NCBI GenBank assembly: GCA_013298745.1
Contig: JAAFIT010000145.1
Location: 1 to 6,532, forward strand
Direction of reading: 5' to 3'
Origin: Sphingomonadales bacterium
Lineage (GTDB): Bacteria > Pseudomonadota > Alphaproteobacteria > Sphingomonadales > Sphingomonadaceae
Length of the DNA stretch: 6,532 bases
Positions 1-6,532 of the stretch are shown piece after piece (the stretch's first letter is position 1; each line of letters starts with the position of its first letter). The translations under genes and the position numbers were made by a program. Under the pieces are notes generated by a model. The model saw nothing but the letters and a program-made list of their open reading frames with translations. It had not been told where the DNA came from and made no database searches.

Positions 1-471
1 GTCGTCATCGCCGCTGCGGCCTTTGCCATTATCGCCTATCTGGTCGGCAACATTCGCTTTGCCGATTATCTGGGCGTCCACCATGTCCCCGGCTCGGGCG
101 AATTGGCCGTGTTCGCGGCGGCTTTGATCGGTGCTTGCCTGGGCTTTCTCTGGTACAATGCTCCGCCGGCCGCCGTATTCATGGGCGACACCGGCAGCCT
201 GGCACTCGGCGGCGCGCTCGGCAGCATCGCGGTCATCACCAATCACGAACTGGTGCTGGTCGTTATCGGCGGGTTGTTCGTCCTCGAAACCGTCTCGGTC
301 ATCGTCCAGGTCGTGAGTTTCAAGACGACCGGCAAGCGCGTCTTCAAGATGGCGCCGATTCACCATCATTTCGAACAATTGGGCTGGGCGGAATCGACCG
401 TTGTCATCCGATTCTGGATCATCTCGATCATGCTGGCGCTCGCCGGCCTTGCGACGCTGAAGCTGCGGTGA
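1..471 (+). CDS. mraY: Phospho-N-acetylmuramoyl-pentapeptide transferase MraY (3' part only, 5' end outside window)
   Basis: MraY is an integral inner-membrane enzyme. It transfers phospho-MurNAc-pentapeptide from its UDP carrier to undecaprenyl phosphate, giving lipid I. The open frame runs in from the left edge and supplies 156 C-terminal residues, a little over 40% of the usual ~360. Visible motifs are [23 protein letters not shown] around residues 50-72 of the fragment, whose GDTG Asp (bases 187-189) corresponds to the catalytic, Mg-binding Asp267 of the E. coli enzyme. The MAPIHHHFE triple-histidine loop follows, with the His codons at 361-369. Hydrophobic membrane segments flank these motifs (for example [22 protein letters not shown]), and a last one closes the protein ([16 protein letters not shown]). 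The TGA stop at 469-471 overlaps the murD GTG start. The family assignment is essentially certain; the true start and N-terminal half cannot be seen. Confidence 0.98.
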   Translation, partial: VVIAAAAFAIIAYLVGNIRFADYLGVHHVPGSGELAVFAAALIGACLGFLWYNAPPAAVFMGDTGSLALGGALGSIAVITNHELVLVVIGGLFVLETVSVIVQVVSFKTTGKRVFKMAPIHHHFEQLGWAESTVVIRFWIISIMLALAGLATLKLR

Positions 472-1751
472 TCACCTCGCCCGTCTTTGCTGGAAAAACC
501 TATGGCGTCTTCGGGCTGGCGCGCAGCGGTGTCGCGACCGTGGCGGCGCTGCGGGCGTCGGGTGCGACGACCTACAATTGGGACGATGGCGAGGCGGCGC
601 GCAACAGCTTTGCGGGTGACCTCACCAATCTGCACGACTTCGACCTGACGCAGCTCGACGCGCTGGTCGTCTCACCCGGCGTGCCGCATTCGGCGCCGCT
701 GTTCGTCAAGGCGGTGGCAGCCGGGATCCCGGTCATCGGGGATATCGAACTGTTTGCAATGGCGCGCGCGACGCTGCCCGCGGCGGCGGTCGTCGGCATC
801 ACCGGCACCAACGGCAAATCGACGACGACGGCGCTCATTCACCATATTCTGGTCGCATCCGGGCGTAATGCCCGCATGGGCGGCAATATTGGCCTGCCGA
901 TCATGTCCGAGGCACCGCTGCCGACCGGTGGCATCTATGTTCTCGAACTGTCGTCCTATCAGCTCGAACTGACTTTCAGCCTCGATTGCGAAGTGGCGGT
1001 GTTGCTAAACATCACACCGGACCATCTCGAACGGCACGGCAACATGGCGAATTATGCCGCCGCCAAGGCGCGGCTGTTTGCCATGCAGGCCCCCGGTCGT
1101 GCCGCAATCGTCGGTGCGCTGGCCGAAGCTGATTTCGATGTGCTGGAAACTGCCGAAGATCCCGTCATCACCTTCATCGAGGATGTCGAAGCCGGTAACC
1201 AATCGGACTGGCCGGCATTGCAGGGTCCGCACAATCTCCAGAACGCCCGTGCCGCCGTCGCGGCTTGCGCGGCGCTCGGCCTGACCGATGCCGAAATTGC
1301 CGCCGGCCTCGCCAGCTATCCCGGCCTGCCGCATCGCATGCAGCGCATCGGGGTTCGCGGCGGCGTGCTTTATGTCAATGACAGCAAGGCGACCAATGCC
1401 GACAGTTCGGCGCCGGCGCTTGCGGCATTTCCCCGGACGCACTGGATTGCCGGTGGCCGTCCCAAGCTCGCGGCGGATGGCAGCGCCGATCTCTCGGCCG
1501 TGATGCCGCACCTCGGCAATCTTGTGGCGGCCTATCTGATCGGCGAGGCGGCCCCGATGTTTGCGCCGGTGCTGGCGCCGCATCTGCCGGTGGTGATGTC
1601 GGGCACACTCGCGTCGGCTGTAAGCGCGGCCGCGACTGCGGCAAAACCCGGCGACACCGTGCTGCTGTCGCCGGCCTGCGCCAGCTTTGATCAGTTCCGC
1701 GATTTCGAACATCGCGGCGATGCCTTCCGGCAGTTGGTGGAGGCGCTCTGA
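468..1751 (+). CDS. murD: UDP-N-acetylmuramoylalanine--D-glutamate ligase MurD
   Basis: This cytoplasmic ATP-dependent amide ligase adds D-glutamate to UDP-MurNAc-L-Ala. It is 427 aa, close to the ~440 of E. coli MurD. The N-terminal UDP-binding domain starts with a Rossmann-like GVFGLARSG (13-21). The central ATPase domain has the P-loop GTNGKSTT (113-120), ELSSYQLE (160-167), [10 protein letters not shown] (181-190), the lysine K200 in AAAKARLF (by family alignment the one that is carbamylated), and GPHNLQNA (253-260). The C-terminal domain has NDSKATN (304-310), AGGRPK (328-333) and [10 protein letters not shown] (401-410), all typical of MurD rather than MurC, MurE or MurF. I chose the GTG at 468 because it overlaps the mraY stop by 4 bases and puts the Rossmann motif at the usual distance from the N-terminus. 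The frame stays open upstream, but that stretch is the mraY gene read out of frame. No convincing Shine-Dalgarno precedes it, so re-initiation after mraY is likely. Confidence 0.98.
   Translation: MITSPVFAGKTYGVFGLARSGVATVAALRASGATTYNWDDGEAARNSFAGDLTNLHDFDLTQLDALVVSPGVPHSAPLFVKAVAAGIPVIGDIELFAMARATLPAAAVVGITGTNGKSTTTALIHHILVASGRNARMGGNIGLPIMSEAPLPTGGIYVLELSSYQLELTFSLDCEVAVLLNITPDHLERHGNMANYAAAKARLFAMQAPGRAAIVGALAEADFDVLETAEDPVITFIEDVEAGNQSDWPALQGPHNLQNARAAVAACAALGLTDAEIAAGLASYPGLPHRMQRIGVRGGVLYVNDSKATNADSSAPALAAFPRTHWIAGGRPKLAADGSADLSAVMPHLGNLVAAYLIGEAAPMFAPVLAPHLPVVMSGTLASAVSAAATAAKPGDTVLLSPACASFDQFRDFEHRGDAFRQLVEAL
1739..1743 (+). promoter_or_regulatory. Strong ribosome binding site for ftsW, inside murD
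   Basis: GGAGG lies in the last codons of murD, 7 bases before the ftsW ATG at 1751. It supports that start codon and is the best match to the anti-Shine-Dalgarno sequence at any gene junction in the window. Confidence 0.8.
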
Positions 1752-2935
1752 TGGCATCGCGACCCTGGAGCCCCACCGCCACGGCCTTTTCGCGTGGTGA
1801 TCTGACGCCGCTTGGCCGCTGGTTCTGGACGGTCGACAAACTGCTGGTCACGCTTGTCATCGCGCTGGTTGCCTGTGGCGTGATCGCCGTGGCGGCGGCG
1901 TCGCCGGCGGCGGCCAAGCGGCTGTCGGGGCACAATTTCCGTTATGAGGATCTGTTCTTCCTCAAGCGCCAGATTTTCTGGGTCTTGGCCGGCCTTCCGG
2001 TGCTGTTCGGCGTTTCGATGCTGTCGATCCCCTGGGCCAAGCGCCTGTCGATCGTGGGCACGGTCGTATTCCTTATCGCCCTGATGGCGGTGCCGCTGGT
2101 CGGCGTCGGCGCCAATGGCGCGCAGCGCTGGCTGGCCTTTGGCGGCTTCCAGTTACAGCCATCGGAGTTCTTCAAGCCACTGTTCGTCGTCACGACGGCC
2201 TGGCTGTTGGCGCTGCGGTTCGAAGATCGCAGCCTGCCGACGATGCAGTTGAGCTTTGGCCTGCTCGTTGTTGTCGCGGCGCTGCTGGTGCAACAACCGG
2301 ATTACGGCCAGACGGCGTTGATCGCGGCGGTGTGGCTGGTGCAGGCGCTGCTGGCTGGCATGTCGCTTGGCGTGCTGGTGCTGCTGGCGGTTGTCGGCAC
2401 TGTAGGGATGGGTCTGGCCTATCTGTCGGTCAGCCATGTCACCGATCGCATCGACAAATTCCTGACCGGCGGCGGCGACACCTACCAGATCGACAAGGCG
2501 CTCGATTGCTTTCGTGCCGGCGGCCTGTTCGGCGTTGGCCCTGGCGAAGGCCAGATGAAGTTTCGTCTGCCCGAGCCCCATACCGATTATATCTTCTCGG
2601 TCATTGGTGAGGAGTTCGGCCTGATCGCCTGTCTCGTCATCGCCGGCCTTTACATCGCCATCGTCGTTCGGGTGTTCATCCTGATGCTCGACGAGGACGA
2701 GCCCTTTGTCTTCCTTGCCGCTTCGGGGCTGGCGACGCAGTTCGGCTTGCAGGCAACGATCAACATGATGGTCAATCTGAAGCTGCTGCCATCGAAGGGC
2801 ATGACTCTGCCGTTCATCAGCCATGGCGGCTCGTCGTTCATCGCACTGTGCATGGGGATGGGCCTGCTGCTCGCCTTCACTCGGCGCAATCCGTATCGCA
2901 ACGCCTCGCCCTATGCCGAACGGTGGCGGGCATGA
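1751..2935 (+). CDS. ftsW: Septal peptidoglycan glycosyltransferase FtsW (SEDS family)
   Basis: FtsW is a polytopic inner-membrane protein that polymerises lipid II into glycan strands at the septum, working with the class B penicillin-binding protein FtsI. It is 394 aa, within the family range. A cytoplasmic N-terminal tail of about 28 residues is followed by roughly ten hydrophobic segments, the first near 30-50 and the last near 358-376. SEDS landmarks are GANGAQRWLAFGGFQLQPSEF (120-140), QQPDYGQT (181-188), and the long extracellular loop with GVGPGEGQMKFRLPEPHTDYIF (261-282). In that loop D279 aligns with the essential Asp297 of E. coli FtsW. MTLPFISHGGSS (351-362) comes near the end. 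Position between murD and murG separates it from the paralogue RodA, which usually sits with mreBCD. The ATG shares one base with the murD stop (TGATG) and has a GGAGG upstream. One oddity is His358 where the family most often has Tyr (S-Y-G-G-S-S). I am very confident of the call. Confidence 0.97.
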   Translation: MASRPWSPTATAFSRGDLTPLGRWFWTVDKLLVTLVIALVACGVIAVAAASPAAAKRLSGHNFRYEDLFFLKRQIFWVLAGLPVLFGVSMLSIPWAKRLSIVGTVVFLIALMAVPLVGVGANGAQRWLAFGGFQLQPSEFFKPLFVVTTAWLLALRFEDRSLPTMQLSFGLLVVVAALLVQQPDYGQTALIAAVWLVQALLAGMSLGVLVLLAVVGTVGMGLAYLSVSHVTDRIDKFLTGGGDTYQIDKALDCFRAGGLFGVGPGEGQMKFRLPEPHTDYIFSVIGEEFGLIACLVIAGLYIAIVVRVFILMLDEDEPFVFLAASGLATQFGLQATINMMVNLKLLPSKGMTLPFISHGGSSFIALCMGMGLLLAFTRRNPYRNASPYAERWRA

Positions 2936-4023
2936 GCGGGCTTTATGTCCTCGCTGCCGGCGGCACCGGCGGACATATGGTGCCGGCACATGTGCTGGCC
3001 GAGGAATTGCGCGCGCGGGGGGCCGATGTGCATCTCGTCACCGATGCGCGCGGCCTGCGCTTTCCCGGCCTGTTCGAAGGCGTGCCGCGCACCCTGGTGT
3101 CGGCGGCGTCGACCGGTCGGTCTGGCCTGTTGTCGGCGCCGGCTGTGGCGCGGGCGGTCTTGCAGGGGCGGGGGCAGGCGCGGGCGCTGTATCGCAAGCT
3201 ACGGCCGCGCGCCGTGATCGGGTTTGGCGGCTATCCGTCGCTGCCGAGTCTTCTGGGCGGGCTGGCCAATGGCACGCCGTGCCTGATCCACGAACAGAAC
3301 GCCGTGCTTGGCCGCACCAATCGCTTTCTCAGCAGCCGGGTGGGGGCGATCGCCACCTCCTATGCCCATGTCGCGCGGCTGGCGCCGGGCTTGGCGGGCA
3401 AGGTGCACATGACCGGCAATCCGGTGCGGGCCGAGGTGATTGCCACCCGCGCCGTGCCGTTCGATGCCGATGCGGCGTCGTTGCGCCTGCTCGTCACCGG
3501 CGGCAGCCAGGGGGCGGCGATCCTCAACACCATTGTTCCGGCCGCGGTCGCGCTGCTGCCCGAGGCGCTGCGGGCGCGGCTCAGTGTTGTTCATCAGGGG
3601 CGCGACGAGGATGCGGTCATGGTCGCCGAAACCTATCGCAAGGCCGGCGTCGTCGCCGAGGTGCGTGCCTATTTCGGCGATCTGCCGCGCGAGATGGCCG
3701 CGGCCCATATCGTCGTTGCGCGGGCCGGCGCGTCGACTGTTGCCGAGCTTGCCGTCGCCGGTCGCCCGGCGATTTTGATCCCGCTTCCGATCGCCACCGA
3801 TGACCACCAGACCGCCAACGCCGAGGCGCTTGCCAGCGCCGGCGGGGCGGTGGTCATTCCCCAGCCTCGCTTTACCGCAGAAGGCCTTGCCGCTGCCTTG
3901 ACCGACTGGCTGGCAGACCCGAAAGCCCTTGCCGCCGCGGCTGCCGGTGCGCGCAGCGTCGGCATCCCCGATGCAGCTGCCCGGCTGGCTGATCTCGTCA
4001 TCGCAACCGGACAACAGTCATGA
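2932..4023 (+). CDS. murG: UDP-GlcNAc:lipid I N-acetylglucosaminyltransferase MurG
   Basis: MurG is a peripheral membrane GT-B glycosyltransferase on the cytoplasmic face. It transfers GlcNAc from UDP-GlcNAc to lipid I, making lipid II. It is 363 aa, against 355 in E. coli. The N-terminal acceptor domain has GGTGGH (10-15) with the conserved His15, GFGGYPS (97-103) and [12 protein letters not shown] (120-131). The linker has TGNPVR (161-166). The C-terminal nucleotide-sugar domain has GGSQGA (190-195), RAGAST (264-269) with Glu272 just after, and DDHQTANA (290-297), where Gln293 aligns with a UDP-GlcNAc-binding Gln of E. coli MurG. The ATG at 2932 overlaps the ftsW stop as ATGA and places the glycine loop at the expected distance from the N-terminus. 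The same frame is open back to about 2848, but that part lies within ftsW and would add a non-MurG extension. There is no clear Shine-Dalgarno, only a weak G-rich run, so coupling to ftsW is inferred. Confidence 0.98.
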   Translation: MSGLYVLAAGGTGGHMVPAHVLAEELRARGADVHLVTDARGLRFPGLFEGVPRTLVSAASTGRSGLLSAPAVARAVLQGRGQARALYRKLRPRAVIGFGGYPSLPSLLGGLANGTPCLIHEQNAVLGRTNRFLSSRVGAIATSYAHVARLAPGLAGKVHMTGNPVRAEVIATRAVPFDADAASLRLLVTGGSQGAAILNTIVPAAVALLPEALRARLSVVHQGRDEDAVMVAETYRKAGVVAEVRAYFGDLPREMAAAHIVVARAGASTVAELAVAGRPAILIPLPIATDDHQTANAEALASAGGAVVIPQPRFTAEGLAAALTDWLADPKALAAAAAGARSVGIPDAAARLADLVIATGQQS

Positions 4024-5447
4024 ACGTCGCCAACAAATCATCGGGCTTTCGCACTGATATCGGCATCATCCATTTCATCGGCATCGGCGGCATCGGCATG
4101 TCGGGCATCGCCGAGGTGATGGCCAATCTGGGCTTTACCGTGCAGGGCTCGGATGCGGCTGAAGGCTATGTCATCGCTGGCTTGCGCGACAAGGGCATCA
4201 AGGTGTTCATCGGCCAGGATGCCGCCAATGTTGCGGACGCTGCCGTGGTCGTCACTTCGACCGCGATCAAACGCGACAACCCCGAAGTCGTCGCCGCGCT
4301 CGAAAAGCGCATCCCCATCGTTCGCCGTGCCGAAATGCTCGCCGAACTGATGCGGCTCAAGTCCTGTGTCGCGGTAGCAGGAACGCATGGCAAGACGACG
4401 ACCACCTCGATGGTCGCCGCGCTCCTCGATGCGGGCAATCTCGATCCGACCGTCATCAACGGCGGCATCATCAACACCTATGGCTCCAACGCACGCCTCG
4501 GCGAAGGCGAATGGATGGTTGTCGAGGCCGATGAGAGCGACGGCTCGTTCCTGCGTTTGGGTGGCACTATCGGGATCGTCACCAACATCGATCCCGAGCA
4601 CCTCGATCACTGGGGCGATTTCGACAAGGTGCGCGAAGGCTTTCGCCAGTTCGTCAATGCCGTGCCCTTTTATGGCGCCGGGGTGTTGTGCATCGATCAT
4701 CCCGAAGTCCAGGCGCTGCTGCCGCGCGTCCAGGACCGGCGGATCATCACCTATGGTTTCTCGGCCACCGCCGATGTGCGCGGCGACAATGTCACGCCAG
4801 TGCCGGGTGGCAATCGCTTCGATGTGACGGTGCGACTGCGTGACGGTACGCGGCGGATTGCCGATCTGGTGCTGCCGATGCCGGGCCGCCACAATGTCCA
4901 GAACGCACTGGCAGCCGTCGCTGTGGCGATCGAACTGGGCATTGGTGATGACGCCATTCGCAGCGGCTTTGCGCGCTTTGGCGGGGTCAAGCGGCGCTTC
5001 ACCAAGGTCGGCGAGATCGATGGCGTGACGATCATCGACGATTATGGTCACCACCCCGTGGAGATCCGCGCTGTGCTCGCCGCCGCGCGGGAAGGGGTCG
5101 GCTCGGGCCGTGTCCTTGCCGTGGTGCAGCCCCACCGCTTTACCCGACTGCGCGACTTGATGGGTGAGTTCCAGGCCGCCTTCAACGATGCCGATGCGGT
5201 CTATGTGGCGCCGGTCTATGCCGCCGGTGAAGCGCCGATTGCCGGCGTCGATGGTGCAGCACTGGTCGCCGGGCTGCGCGAGGCCGGCCACCGCGCCGCA
5301 ACCGGCGTTACCGGTGCCGACGATCTGGCGCGCCAGCTGGCGATCGATGCGCGCCCAGGCGATTTGGTGGTCTGTCTGGGGGCCGGCGATATCACCAAAT
5401 GGGCGGCAGGGCTTGCCGATGCCATGGCCAAGGCGCGCGCCGGATGA
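4020..5447 (+). CDS. murC: UDP-N-acetylmuramate--L-alanine ligase MurC
   Basis: This cytoplasmic Mur ligase uses ATP to attach L-alanine to UDP-MurNAc, the first amino acid of the stem peptide. It is 475 aa, within the usual 460-490. The UDP-binding N-domain has [15 protein letters not shown] (19-33), the MurC-specific glycine loop. The ATPase domain has [10 protein letters not shown] (121-130), EADESDGSF (169-177), [13 protein letters not shown] (189-201) and GRHNVQNA (289-296). The C-terminal domain has [10 protein letters not shown] (340-349), QPHRFTR (370-376), YAAGEAPI (400-407) and GAGDI (454-458). GTHGKT and DYGHHP mark MurC; the Mpl recycling ligase shares parts of this pattern, but length and dcw context favour MurC. 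The ATG overlaps the murG stop as ATGA. The first 14 residues before the glycine-loop strand are polar and poorly conserved, as is common in this family. I see no Shine-Dalgarno of note. Confidence 0.98.
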   Translation: MNVANKSSGFRTDIGIIHFIGIGGIGMSGIAEVMANLGFTVQGSDAAEGYVIAGLRDKGIKVFIGQDAANVADAAVVVTSTAIKRDNPEVVAALEKRIPIVRRAEMLAELMRLKSCVAVAGTHGKTTTTSMVAALLDAGNLDPTVINGGIINTYGSNARLGEGEWMVVEADESDGSFLRLGGTIGIVTNIDPEHLDHWGDFDKVREGFRQFVNAVPFYGAGVLCIDHPEVQALLPRVQDRRIITYGFSATADVRGDNVTPVPGGNRFDVTVRLRDGTRRIADLVLPMPGRHNVQNALAAVAVAIELGIGDDAIRSGFARFGGVKRRFTKVGEIDGVTIIDDYGHHPVEIRAVLAAAREGVGSGRVLAVVQPHRFTRLRDLMGEFQAAFNDADAVYVAPVYAAGEAPIAGVDGAALVAGLREAGHRAATGVTGADDLARQLAIDARPGDLVVCLGAGDITKWAAGLADAMAKARAG

Positions 5448-6355
5448 TGGCGGCGCCTGCCTCGAACACCAATGCGTTGCCGCCTCTGGCCGGCAGCGTC
5501 GAGGCGGGTGCGCCCTTTGCTGATTTCATCTGGTTCCGCACCGGTGGTGCCGCCGAATGGCTGGTGCGGCCCAAGGATATCGCCGATCTGGCACAGTTTC
5601 TGGCGGCGCTCGATCCGGCAATCCCGGTGTTTCCGGTCGGGGTCGGTTCCAACCTCATCGTCCGGGATGGCGGCTTGCCCGGGGTGACGGTGCGGCTGCC
5701 CAAGGCCTTCGCCAAGGTCAGCGTCGAAGGTCATATGGTCCGCGCTGGCGCTGCCGCGATGGGCATCACCGTTGCCAGTGCGGCGCGCGATGCGTCGCTT
5801 GCCGGCCTTGAATTCCTGCGCGGCATCCCTGGCACCGCTGGGGGCGCAGTACGGATGAATGCCGGCGCCTATGCTCGCGATGTCGCCGATATTCTGGTTG
5901 AAGCCACCGTCGTTCGTCGCGATGGCCGGATCGAGACGCTGCCGGCGTCGGCCTTTGGTTTCAGCTATCGCCATTCGGCGCTGCCCGAAGGCGATATCGT
6001 CGTTGAGGCGGTGTTCAAGGGCACGCCCGGCGACAAGACCGCCATCACCGCCGAAATGGACCGGATTGCCGCTGAACGCGAGGCTTCACAGCCGCTGCGC
6101 TCGCGCACCGGCGGCTCCACCTTCAAGAACCCGGCTGGCCACAAGGCGTGGCAGCTCGTCGATGCCGCTGGCTGCCGCGGTCTCAAGATCGGCGGTGCGC
6201 AGGTCAGCGAAAAGCACACCAATTTTCTCATCAACACCGGGGACGCCACCAGCGCCGATATCGAAACGCTGGGCGATACGGTGCGGGCGCGGGTGCTGGC
6301 GCAATCGGGTGTCGAACTCGAATGGGAAATCGAACGCGTGGGAGTAAAAGCGTGA
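5444..6355 (+). CDS. murB: UDP-N-acetylenolpyruvoylglucosamine reductase MurB (type II-like)
   Basis: MurB is a cytoplasmic FAD enzyme that uses NADPH to reduce UDP-GlcNAc-enolpyruvate to UDP-MurNAc. It is 303 aa, the size of the shorter type II form (E. coli type I is 342 aa). FAD-domain motifs are [12 protein letters not shown] (30-41), [14 protein letters not shown] (64-77) and [17 protein letters not shown] (127-143). The substrate domain has FGFSYRHS (171-178), with Arg176 matching the conserved active-site Arg, and GGSTFKNP (223-230), with Ser225 matching the proton-donor Ser. The closing EWEIERVG (293-300) carries the catalytic Glu, probably E295. The start region reads ATGATG: the ATG at 5444 overlaps the murC stop by 4 bases like the other junctions, while the in-frame ATG at 5447 would overlap by 1. 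I give the first, and the two proteins differ only by one Met. A weak AAGG lies about 10 bases upstream. Confidence 0.97.
   Translation: MMAAPASNTNALPPLAGSVEAGAPFADFIWFRTGGAAEWLVRPKDIADLAQFLAALDPAIPVFPVGVGSNLIVRDGGLPGVTVRLPKAFAKVSVEGHMVRAGAAAMGITVASAARDASLAGLEFLRGIPGTAGGAVRMNAGAYARDVADILVEATVVRRDGRIETLPASAFGFSYRHSALPEGDIVVEAVFKGTPGDKTAITAEMDRIAAEREASQPLRSRTGGSTFKNPAGHKAWQLVDAAGCRGLKIGGAQVSEKHTNFLINTGDATSADIETLGDTVRARVLAQSGVELEWEIERVGVKA
6340..6344 (+). promoter_or_regulatory. Ribosome binding site for ddl, inside murB
   Basis: GGGAG in the last codons of murB is followed by 7 bases, including an A-rich stretch (TAAAAGC), and then the ddl GTG at 6352. It supports the GTG as start codon and is the second clear Shine-Dalgarno in the window. 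Confidence 0.7.
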
Positions 6356-6532
6356 AGGTCGCGGTGCTGATGGGCGGCTGGTCGGCGGAGCGCGAGGTGT
6401 CGCTCACCTCCGGGCGCGGCATCGCCGCCGCCTGCCGGACGCTCGGCCATGAGGTCGTCGAGATCGACATGGACAGGAATGTCGCCGCCGTCCTGACCGC
6501 TGCCGCGCCTGATGTCGTCTTCAACGCGCTGC
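6352..6532 (+). CDS. ddl: D-alanine--D-alanine ligase Ddl (5' part only, runs off right edge)
   Basis: Ddl is a cytoplasmic ATP-grasp ligase that joins two D-Ala into the dipeptide used by MurF and targeted by vancomycin. Only the first 60 residues are present, of about 300. They begin [21 protein letters not shown], the family's N-terminal signature: Gly8-Gly9 form the early substrate loop, and Glu13 aligns with catalytic Glu15 of E. coli DdlB. The fragment ends in VVFNAL, which normally continues into HG. GTG at 6352 is chosen because it overlaps the murB stop by 4 bases (GTGA), has a GGGAG 7 bases upstream, and puts the first beta strand at the very N-terminus, as usual. The ATP-grasp domain and its catalytic residues lie outside the window, so integrity cannot be judged. 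In alphaproteobacteria ftsQ, ftsA and ftsZ usually follow. Confidence 0.95.
   Translation, partial: MKVAVLMGGWSAEREVSLTSGRGIAAACRTLGHEVVEIDMDRNVAAVLTAAAPDVVFNAL

Larger units (their letters stand above)
1..6532 (+). other. dcw operon segment with overlapping genes throughout
   Basis: Seven genes on one strand are joined with no intergenic base. The overlaps are GTGA at 468-471, TGATG at 1749-1753, ATGA at 2932-2935, ATGA at 4020-4023, ATGATG at 5444-5449 and GTGA at 6352-6355. I infer a single transcript, because no gap exists for a conventional terminator and no promoter-like element stands out. The cluster's main promoter is usually upstream, near mraZ, outside this window. Promoters hidden inside coding sequence cannot be excluded. 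Confidence 0.85.

Noticed and set aside
135..467. In-frame upstream extension of MurD by 111 codons inside mraY
   Set aside because: The added residues are Arg/His/Gly-rich and match no MurD. The stretch is mraY read out of frame, and the GTG at 468 fits both the overlap pattern and the domain start.
2153..2989. 278-codon open frame on the - strand opposite ftsW
   Set aside because: It is a compositional shadow of ftsW (Gln/Arg/His-rich, low complexity), with no motif and no gene on that strand to accompany it.
2823..3803. 326-codon + strand frame overlapping ftsW and murG
   Set aside because: Its translation is dominated by Arg, Ala, Gly and Cys, typical of a shifted frame in G+C-rich DNA. 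MurG, in another frame, has every expected motif.
3199..4014. 271-codon open frame on the - strand opposite murG
   Set aside because: It mirrors murG codon structure and has no family signature; the same explanation applies as for the other antisense frames.
4078..4104. Short repeated GGCATCGGC units resembling a tandem repeat
   Set aside because: They encode the conserved glycine loop of MurC ([10 protein letters not shown]), so protein constraint and codon preference explain the repetition.
4038..5291. 417-codon open frame on the - strand opposite murC
   Set aside because: Long antisense frames are expected opposite high-G+C genes because stop codons are rare there. The translation is rich in His, Arg and Asp with no recognisable fold, while the + strand carries an intact MurC.
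5216..5974. 252-codon - strand frame opposite the murC/murB junction
   Set aside because: It crosses two real genes without any motif of its own, and the low-complexity Arg/Ala/Pro composition indicates a shadow.
1..6532. Search for a novel system: CRISPR, toxin-antitoxin, mobile element, riboswitch, structured RNA
   Set aside because: Coding sequence of known core genes fills the whole window with no intergenic space. I saw no spaced direct repeats, terminal inverted repeats, tRNA-like sequence or transposase motifs by eye.

Overview
The window is a continuous stretch of a division and cell wall (dcw) gene cluster. All genes lie on the + strand, in the order mraY (3' end only), murD, ftsW, murG, murC, murB, ddl (5' end only). 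Every gene is recognised by clear family motifs and near-normal length, and I see no frameshift, insertion, RNA gene or mobile element. This gene order, the visibly high G+C content, and family details such as the FtsW block ending in PHTDYIF and the MurG N-terminus with GGTGGHMVP all suggest an alphaproteobacterium. Sphingomonadales is my best guess, but this rests on remembered family patterns, not on a search.

Layout: 1-471 is the C-terminal part of MraY, 468-1751 MurD, 1751-2935 FtsW, 2932-4023 MurG, 4020-5447 MurC, 5444-6355 MurB, and 6352 to the right edge the N-terminal 60 residues of D-Ala-D-Ala ligase. There is no intergenic DNA at all. Each of the six junctions is a stop/start overlap of 1 or 4 bases (GTGA, TGATG, ATGA, ATGA, ATGATG, GTGA), so no promoter or terminator between genes is expected or seen. 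Clear Shine-Dalgarno sequences precede only ftsW and ddl. The other genes probably depend on translational coupling.

How the genes work together: MurB and MurC complete UDP-MurNAc and add L-Ala, MurD adds D-Glu, and Ddl makes the D-Ala-D-Ala that MurF (expected upstream, outside the window) attaches. MraY moves the phospho-MurNAc-pentapeptide to undecaprenyl phosphate to make lipid I, MurG adds GlcNAc to make lipid II, and FtsW polymerises lipid II at the division septum. The window therefore holds most of the precursor pathway plus the septal glycosyltransferase. It looks like ordinary, well-conserved core genome. I found no previously undescribed system, and the points listed as findings are modest.
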